A program made the position numbers and the translations under genes. Below are positions 6,513 through 10,827 of a stretch of 10,827 nt of DNA, piece after piece (the stretch's first letter is position 1; each line of letters begins with the position of its first letter). Under the pieces are notes generated by a model. The model was not told where the DNA came from and did no database searches. It saw only the letters and a list, made by a program, of their open reading frames with translations. Source of the stretch: an uncultured Butyrivibrio sp. Lineage in GTDB: Bacteria; Bacillota; Clostridia; Lachnospirales; Lachnospiraceae. The stretch is taken from positions 1 through 10,827 of the forward strand of contig NZ_CAMVPU010000087.1 in NCBI RefSeq assembly GCF_947169445.1, given 5' to 3'.

Positions 6513-7106
6513 TTATTCTTTATTCTTCTCGATAAAAGATCTTATTTCTTCAATACATTCTTCTATCTGGTTGTTGTTGTTAAATCGTCTGTTCACACCC
6601 GCTTCACTTATCTTTTCCTCGCTAAAATCCTCTTCATCAGCAAGGAATCTGCGGCACATTTCATCATACTTTGGATGTTCCTGCTTATCTTCTCTGTCCA
6701 AAGCTCTGTGAAGCCTTATCTTAGTATCAACATCTATTAGAACAGGTAAAACCGTATCTTCTCCAAAGTAATCTCTGAAATAGCAGAAAGATTCCAGCGT
6801 TCCAATTACAAGATAATCTCCTTTTATAAGATCTATCTGTCCATCGTCCGCTGTAAAATATCTCCACTCCCCATACTTAGTGTGATACGTTCTCTCTTCA
6901 ATAATCTTTTTGGCCTCTTTCAGCTGCAGATATTCATCTTCTTTTTTAAAGAAATACTGAACTCCATCAGTTTCTCCGTCACGCATCGGCCTGGTTGTGT
7001 ATGGCACAACCTTATTAAGTCCCAAAGCTGCATCCTTAATAAGCACCTTATAAATTGTGTCCTTACCGGATGTGCTCTTTCCCATCAAAAGAAAAATCTT
7101 CCCCAT
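6513..7106 (-). CDS. Guanylate-kinase-like P-loop protein at the tmk position
   Basis: A 197-aa protein of the guanylate-kinase fold, starting MGKIFLLMGKSTSGKDTIYK with the P-loop GKSTSGKD (9-16). The nucleotide-monophosphate region is recognisable: VPYTTRPMRDGETDGVQYFF (35-53) keeps the TTRP and RxGE arginines (39, 42) and Tyr51, and KYG (77-79) keeps the Tyr. The usual acidic DID-type segment that contacts guanine reads LVIGTLESF (99-107), and the YGT Thr is replaced. The lid arginines look conserved (RLHRALDRED, CRRF). I chose ATG 7106 because family members have the P-loop near residue 10; a GTG at 7172 would add 22 unconserved residues. It sits between pyk and yaaR, where B. subtilis has tmk (and yaaQ). 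It may phosphorylate a nucleotide other than GMP, or be a paralogue of the main Gmk. The specificity is unproven. Confidence 0.8.
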   Translation of the reverse strand: MGKIFLLMGKSTSGKDTIYKVLIKDAALGLNKVVPYTTRPMRDGETDGVQYFFKKEDEYLQLKEAKKIIEERTYHTKYGEWRYFTADDGQIDLIKGDYLVIGTLESFCYFRDYFGEDTVLPVLIDVDTKIRLHRALDREDKQEHPKYDEMCRRFLADEEDFSEEKISEAGVNRRFNNNNQIEECIEEIRSFIEKNKE

Positions 7107-7213
7107 AAAAAATCCCCATCTAATTCCCCGTGTCAGATAATAATATATGTTTGAATGAAAATGCAGAAACACACATTTCCTTCAGGCTGGATAAAATATA
7201 ATTCCAGAATATA

Positions 7214-8623
7214 TTATAATTCCTCTACACGAATCATATTGGTCCTACCTGGAATTCCAAGAGGTACCCCTGCTGTCAAAACAACTTTATCCCCTGCCTT
7301 AAGGTATCCTGCACTCTTAGCAGCATTTATAGCCTCTTTAAACAGCTCATCAGCAGTATCCTCCTGTCTGATATGAAGAGGAGCTACACCCCACATGAGG
7401 TTTGCCTGTCTGCAAACTGTAGGATTTATCGTACATGCTATTATCTGGCAGTTTGGCTTATATTTTGAAACCATTCTTGCTGTAAACCCGGACATAGTTA
7501 CTGTTAAAATAGCATCCGCATTAACCTCAGCAGCAATATTACAAGTAGCATGAGAAATAGCTGTTGTTGAATCCATTGGCGCAAAATCTCTCTTACGAAG
7601 TCTTCCAACGTAATCGATATCAGCCTCTGTTCTTTCAGCAATTCTTGCCATTGTCTTTACAGCTTCAACAGGATAATCACCTGATGCAGTCTCTCCGGAA
7701 AGCATGATTGCAGTAGTTCCGTCATAGATAGCGTTCGCAACGTCTGTAACCTCAGCACGTGTTGGACGCGGATGATGAATCATAGAATCAAGCATCTGAG
7801 TCGCTGTGATAACAATCTTACCCTCAGCCTCTGCAAGCTTGATCATCTCCTTCTGTATTACAGGAACTTCTTCAAAAGGCACCTCTACACCCATGTCACC
7901 TCTGGCAACCATGATTCCATCTGCTTCCTGAAGTATTGACTTAAGATTATTGATACCCTGTGTGCTCTCAATCTTAGCAATTATCTTCATCTGGCTGTTC
8001 TTAGCCTTCAAGATTTCTCTTATTGCCATTACATCTTCCTTTGTTCTGACAAAAGAAGCTGCAACGTAATCAAAGCCCTGCTCACAACCAAATTCGATAT
8101 CGCTTCTATCCTGCTCACTTAAATATGGCATTGTAAGCTCAGCACCTGGAACATTCACACCCTTTTTATCAGAAATAGGGCCACCATTAATTACGGTACA
8201 AACAATATCAGTTGCGCTTACTTCATCAACTCTAAGCTCAATAAGGCCATCATCCAAAAGAATTGTCATGCCCTCTTTACAATCATTTGTGAGCTCTTTA
8301 TATGTAATGGCTACTTCTTCTCTGGTACCCAAAATATCCCTTGATGTCAGTGTAAATCTCTGACCTGTTACCAGTTCCTCTTTGCCATTTTCAAAATCCT
8401 TGAGACGAATCTCCGGTCCCTTAGTGTCAAGCATTACAGCCACCGGTAACTCAAGCTCATCTCTCAGCTTTTTAATCCTGTCATATTTTCTCTTATGCTC
8501 TTCATGTGAACCATGAGAGAAATTAAATCGTGCTACATTCATTCCTGCAAGCATGATCTCACGCAGTTTTTCCTCACTCTCACTTGCAGGTCCTATAGTA
8601 CAGATTATTTTTGTTTTACGCAT
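7214..8623 (-). CDS. pyk: Pyruvate kinase, short form
   Basis: Cytosolic glycolytic enzyme: PEP + ADP to pyruvate + ATP. The 469 aa cover the TIM barrel, B domain and C-terminal allosteric domain, without the extra PEP-utilising domain found in Bacillus Pyk. Motifs are TKIICTIGPAS (4-14), MNVARFNFSHG (28-38), LDTKGPEIR (65-73), the signature IIAKIESTQGI (214-224) with catalytic Lys217, metal ligands Glu219 and Asp243 (ARGDMGVE), and VITATQMLDSM (271-281). Glu71, at the position of rabbit Glu117, predicts a K+-dependent enzyme. The ATG lies inside the decarboxylase gene (19-nt overlap), with AAAGGG about 6-8 nt upstream, so translation is probably coupled. Its place inside the yaaO-yaaR type cluster is unlike B. 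subtilis, where pyk pairs with pfkA. The identity is certain. Confidence 0.97.
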   Translation of the reverse strand: MRKTKIICTIGPASESEEKLREIMLAGMNVARFNFSHGSHEEHKRKYDRIKKLRDELELPVAVMLDTKGPEIRLKDFENGKEELVTGQRFTLTSRDILGTREEVAITYKELTNDCKEGMTILLDDGLIELRVDEVSATDIVCTVINGGPISDKKGVNVPGAELTMPYLSEQDRSDIEFGCEQGFDYVAASFVRTKEDVMAIREILKAKNSQMKIIAKIESTQGINNLKSILQEADGIMVARGDMGVEVPFEEVPVIQKEMIKLAEAEGKIVITATQMLDSMIHHPRPTRAEVTDVANAIYDGTTAIMLSGETASGDYPVEAVKTMARIAERTEADIDYVGRLRKRDFAPMDSTTAISHATCNIAAEVNADAILTVTMSGFTARMVSKYKPNCQIIACTINPTVCRQANLMWGVAPLHIRQEDTADELFKEAINAAKSAGYLKAGDKVVLTAGVPLGIPGRTNMIRVEEL

Positions 8624-10062
8624 ATAAATCCCTTTCTATCTCCATTAACAATTCCCTGAACATTCATGTTTTCATCCAGATATTTAGCAACACTCCTGAC
8701 AATATCAGAATTAATCTCCTCACCAGGCACCACAAGCGGAATTCCCGGTGGATAAAGATTAACAAATTCTCCTGAAACATGTCCTAATGCCTCATCAAAA
8801 GAAATCACTTCTCTATCAGAATCCCAAGCTTCATTAAGCCCAATAACCCTTTTGGGTAATTGATACTCAATAACGCCATCTTTCGTATTATCAGATATAC
8901 ACTCACTAGCATCACCTTCAATGCCAATTTTGCTATCTATATCTATAATCGCATTTATTAATCTATCGATACCTTCCAAGGTATCCCATCCGGAAATAAT
9001 AGCAAGAACATGACGATCACCAGCCATCTCCAATTGCAGATGGTATTCCTCACGAAGTATATCATATAACTTCTGTCCTGTCATTGTGCCATTTTTGACA
9101 TAAATACAGACTTTCGCCGCATCATCTACCACATTTTTCCCTAGTACTTCAAGGTTTTTACAATTCCTTACAGCATTTTGTATGTGATTTCTATATTCCA
9201 AGAGCGTTCTGACAAACTCAGTTCCCTCTTGCTCCATCTCCTTAATGCAAAGATCAATTGAAGCCATAAGCACATATGAAGGACTACTAGACTGATATAT
9301 CCTTAAATACCGTCTAATCCTGTCCACATCAACTGTATTCCCCTGACAATGCAAAAGAGCTGTCTGAGTCATCGATGGTAATGTCTTGTGGACACTATGT
9401 ATAACTACATCCGCACCTAATTTGATCGCATTTTCAGGAAGTTTTTCGTATTCACAATCACTACCACTTCCATCTACATTATTACCAAAACCAAAATGAG
9501 CACCATGCGCCGCATCCACTATCAGAGGAATGTTTCTCCTATGACATATTTGAGCTATCTTCCCAATATCCGAACAACGGCCTTCATACGTAGGGGATGT
9601 TATGAACACGCCCTTAATCCCGTCAGATAAAGCCTTTTCAATATCTTCTCCTGTATAAGACTCTGGAATACCATACCTCTCATTTAGCTTATATGGTAAA
9701 TACTCTATATTTATATGTCTCAAATAAGCCCCATGATAAAAGGCCTTATGACATCCCCTTGCTGCAAGTATAGTATCTCCCTCTTTAAATGCAGCAGATA
9801 ACGCTGTTAATATTCCGCAGGTACTTCCATTCACCAGAAAGAAAGTTTCCTTACAACCATACAATTTGCCTGCCCGATTCTGAGCTTCCTGTATAATTCC
9901 ACTGGCATCATGTAAATTATCAAAGTCATCTATTTCAGTTATATCACAACGAAAAGCACCCTTCATCGGGGTGCTCTCTACATTTCTCTTATGTCCAGGC
10001 ATGTGAAACGGATAATAATCCGAGTCTGCCAACTTACTTAACTCCTGGTATAAATCAGGCAT
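8605..10062 (-). CDS. Orn/Lys/Arg decarboxylase family protein (YaaO/SpeA-like)
   Basis: A PLP-dependent fold-type I enzyme (group III decarboxylase) of 485 aa, the length of B. subtilis YaaO and SpeA rather than the 710-aa E. coli enzymes. Visible are FHMPGHKRN (19-27), VNGSTCGI (77-84; PLP phosphate region), SPTYEG (156-161), the cofactor-binding VDAAHGAHFGF (182-192) and the Schiff-base lysine Lys226 in HSVHKTLPSMTQTA. The C-terminal domain carries NLYPPGIPLVVPGE, which is typical of the family. Substrate (arginine, lysine or ornithine) cannot be read from the sequence. It may supply agmatine or cadaverine for polyamine synthesis. Its ATG overlaps the upstream HD-domain gene by 8 nt (ATGCCTGA), and its end overlaps pyk by 19 nt. 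In B. subtilis yaaO occupies the same place before tmk. Its own ribosome site is weak, which favours coupling to the HD gene. Confidence 0.93.
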   Translation of the reverse strand: MPDLYQELSKLADSDYYPFHMPGHKRNVESTPMKGAFRCDITEIDDFDNLHDASGIIQEAQNRAGKLYGCKETFFLVNGSTCGILTALSAAFKEGDTILAARGCHKAFYHGAYLRHINIEYLPYKLNERYGIPESYTGEDIEKALSDGIKGVFITSPTYEGRCSDIGKIAQICHRRNIPLIVDAAHGAHFGFGNNVDGSGSDCEYEKLPENAIKLGADVVIHSVHKTLPSMTQTALLHCQGNTVDVDRIRRYLRIYQSSSPSYVLMASIDLCIKEMEQEGTEFVRTLLEYRNHIQNAVRNCKNLEVLGKNVVDDAAKVCIYVKNGTMTGQKLYDILREEYHLQLEMAGDRHVLAIISGWDTLEGIDRLINAIIDIDSKIGIEGDASECISDNTKDGVIEYQLPKRVIGLNEAWDSDREVISFDEALGHVSGEFVNLYPPGIPLVVPGEEINSDIVRSVAKYLDENMNVQGIVNGDRKGFICVKQK

Positions 10063-10648
10063 AATTAACTCTAATCTTTCCTTTTCGTAATTTCAAAGTT
10101 TCCAATGTTGATGAGTATTTATCTGCAAGACATACTACCCATGCTTCTCTACATCTTGGAGGATTAACAGTTAGCGGCCACATATGCTTGCGAATAATAT
10201 CTTTCTCACGTTCTGTGAGCGTGAAATCTCTTGTAGCATTTCTAAGTGCTATGCCCGGATGATAAAAGCCATGGAGCTTAGGATGTGTATTCCCTGGTGC
10301 ATCAGCATTATGCCAATCATATAGGAAATAATCATGCAAAAGAGCTCCCCTGACCAGCTCCCTTTCCTTACATTTTACTCCAAGTCCTCTACCTAACTTA
10401 ATCGCACATAAAGCTACGTGCAAACAATGCTCATAAACAGTCACATTACCATGCTGGATATAATTCTTAAGAGAATTAAAATGCTCAGATACAAGAATGT
10501 CACTGGCATGTATTCTAATTAATTCCTTATACTCTTCATTTTTCTCAAGTTCATTTAAGACTTCCGGATCAAATGTATCCGGATCATATCCATTTATATC
10601 TAGGACCTTCTTAATAGCCGCCCTATCCTCATTAGTCAATCTATGCAT
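10055..10648 (-). CDS. HD-domain phosphohydrolase, unknown substrate
   Basis: A 197-aa cytosolic protein of the HD superfamily of metal-dependent phosphohydrolases. Metal-ligand motifs in order are His74 (or His77) in VTVYEHCLHVALCAIKLGR, the His105-Asp106 doublet in RGALLHDYFLYDW, His130 in GFYHPGIALRN, His155 in IIRKHMWPLT, and Asp176 in VVCLADKYSST. The extra histidines suit a two-metal site of the kind seen in several nucleotide or phosphonate hydrolases. The N-terminal 65 residues are helical and not recognised. A GAGGG sits 6 nt before the ATG, and a candidate promoter is just upstream. It is the first gene of the run and overlaps the decarboxylase gene by 8 nt. No specific activity is assigned; nucleotide or signal-nucleotide hydrolysis is possible but not shown. 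Confidence 0.85.
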   Translation of the reverse strand: MHRLTNEDRAAIKKVLDINGYDPDTFDPEVLNELEKNEEYKELIRIHASDILVSEHFNSLKNYIQHGNVTVYEHCLHVALCAIKLGRGLGVKCKERELVRGALLHDYFLYDWHNADAPGNTHPKLHGFYHPGIALRNATRDFTLTEREKDIIRKHMWPLTVNPPRCREAWVVCLADKYSSTLETLKLRKGKIRVNYA

Positions 10649-10782
10649 AAAAAACCCTCATAATACACTTCTCTGACTGTTTTATATTACCATAAAGTAG
10701 CTATTAGTAAATAAAAAAGATGAAAAATCTAAATGAATTAATTATTTATATAGGAAAAAAAAGAATTTTAGACAAAAAAAGA
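10649..10782. other. AT-rich spacer between tRNA-Phe and the HD-domain gene
   Basis: This 134-bp spacer has no gene. Reading along transcription, U-runs of 7 (10780-10774) and 8 (10762-10755) lie just after the tRNA. They are not preceded by a separate GC-rich hairpin, so a clean intrinsic terminator is not visible; the T-runs may still help release transcription of the tRNA. The candidate promoter above occupies the downstream end. Confidence 0.5.
10684..10711 (-). promoter_or_regulatory. Candidate promoter for the HD-decarboxylase-pyk operon
   Basis: On the minus strand, TTTACT (10711-10706; 4 of 6 to TTGACA) is followed after 16 bp by TAATAT (10689-10684), with an extended TG just before it (TGGTAATAT). 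Predicted transcripts would start about 30 nt upstream of the HD-domain gene, which fits its ribosome site. The region is AT-rich, so chance matches are likely and confidence is moderate. Confidence 0.4.
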
Positions 10783-10827
10783 TGCCTAGAGTCGGAATCG
10801 AACCAACGACACGAGGATTTTCAGTCC
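10783..10827 (-). tRNA. tRNA-Phe (GAA), 3' part only
   Basis: The window edge cuts the gene in the anticodon stem, so the D arm and 5' acceptor half lie outside. Visible parts are the anticodon loop CTGAAAA with anticodon GAA (10822-10820), the 3' side of the anticodon stem TCCTC, variable loop GTGTC, T stem GTTGG/CCGAC around the T loop TTCGATT, and the acceptor TCTAGGC followed by discriminator A. CCA is not encoded, because the discriminator is followed by TCTTTT, so the tRNA would need CCA-adding enzyme. The anticodon loop and T arm are clear, and Phe is the only isotype reading with GAA. Confidence 0.93.

Noticed and set aside
7107..7172. GTG at 7172 as the start of the guanylate-kinase-like protein (22 extra residues)
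   Set aside because: There is a possible AGGA upstream, but the added residues look unconserved, and the P-loop belongs near the N-terminus in this family. ATG 7106 is preferred.
7165..7195. Intrinsic terminator after pyk
   Set aside because: The best hairpin has only about 5 bp including a G-U pair, and no U-run follows.
1..10827. CRISPR array, insertion sequence, prophage or defence module
   Set aside because: No regularly spaced repeats, transposase, integrase, terminal repeats or phage proteins were seen; all genes fit chromosomal housekeeping or metabolic families.

Overview
The window looks like chromosomal DNA from an anaerobic, low-to-mid-GC Bacillota, most likely a Lachnospiraceae member of the Butyrivibrio/Roseburia kind. 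This is inferred from the gene order, the protein families and the Gram-positive Shine-Dalgarno sites, not from a database match. Every supported gene lies on the minus strand, so transcription runs from high to low coordinates. I see no mobile element, CRISPR array or plasmid function.

Read in the direction of transcription, the window opens with the 3' part of a tRNA-Phe (10827-10783) and an AT-rich spacer with a candidate promoter. A long co-directional run follows: an HD-domain hydrolase, an Orn/Lys/Arg-type PLP decarboxylase, pyruvate kinase, a guanylate-kinase-like P-loop protein, yaaR, holB, ricT (yaaT), trmN6 (yabB) and rsmI (yabC), ending with a cytoplasmic GH27 glycosidase. Several neighbours overlap (8, 19, 4 and about 14 nt), and I find no convincing intrinsic terminator between the tRNA and the end of GH27. 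The run could therefore be one or a few long transcripts. After it comes pckA (ATP-dependent PEP carboxykinase), cut by the window edge, with its own good sigma-A-type promoter and a leader of about 150 nt.

The core decarboxylase - (kinase) - yaaR - holB - ricT - trmN6 - rsmI matches the Bacillus subtilis yaaO - tmk - yaaQ - yaaR - holB - yaaT - yabA - yabB - yazA - yabC neighbourhood. Here yaaQ, yabA and yazA are absent, pyk is inserted, and the tmk position holds a guanylate-kinase-like protein that lacks the acidic residues normally found in its GMP-binding region. The genes combine replication (delta' clamp-loader subunit), RNA modification and maturation (RsmI, TrmN6, RicT) and the PEP/pyruvate node (Pyk, PckA).

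Most of the window is recognisable housekeeping sequence. The points most worth a second look are the kinase at the tmk position, the altered substrate-binding motifs in the GH27 enzyme, the hairpin in the trmN6-rsmI gap, the structured pckA leader, and the translationally coupled HD hydrolase and decarboxylase pair. I did not find clear evidence of an undescribed defence or mobile system.
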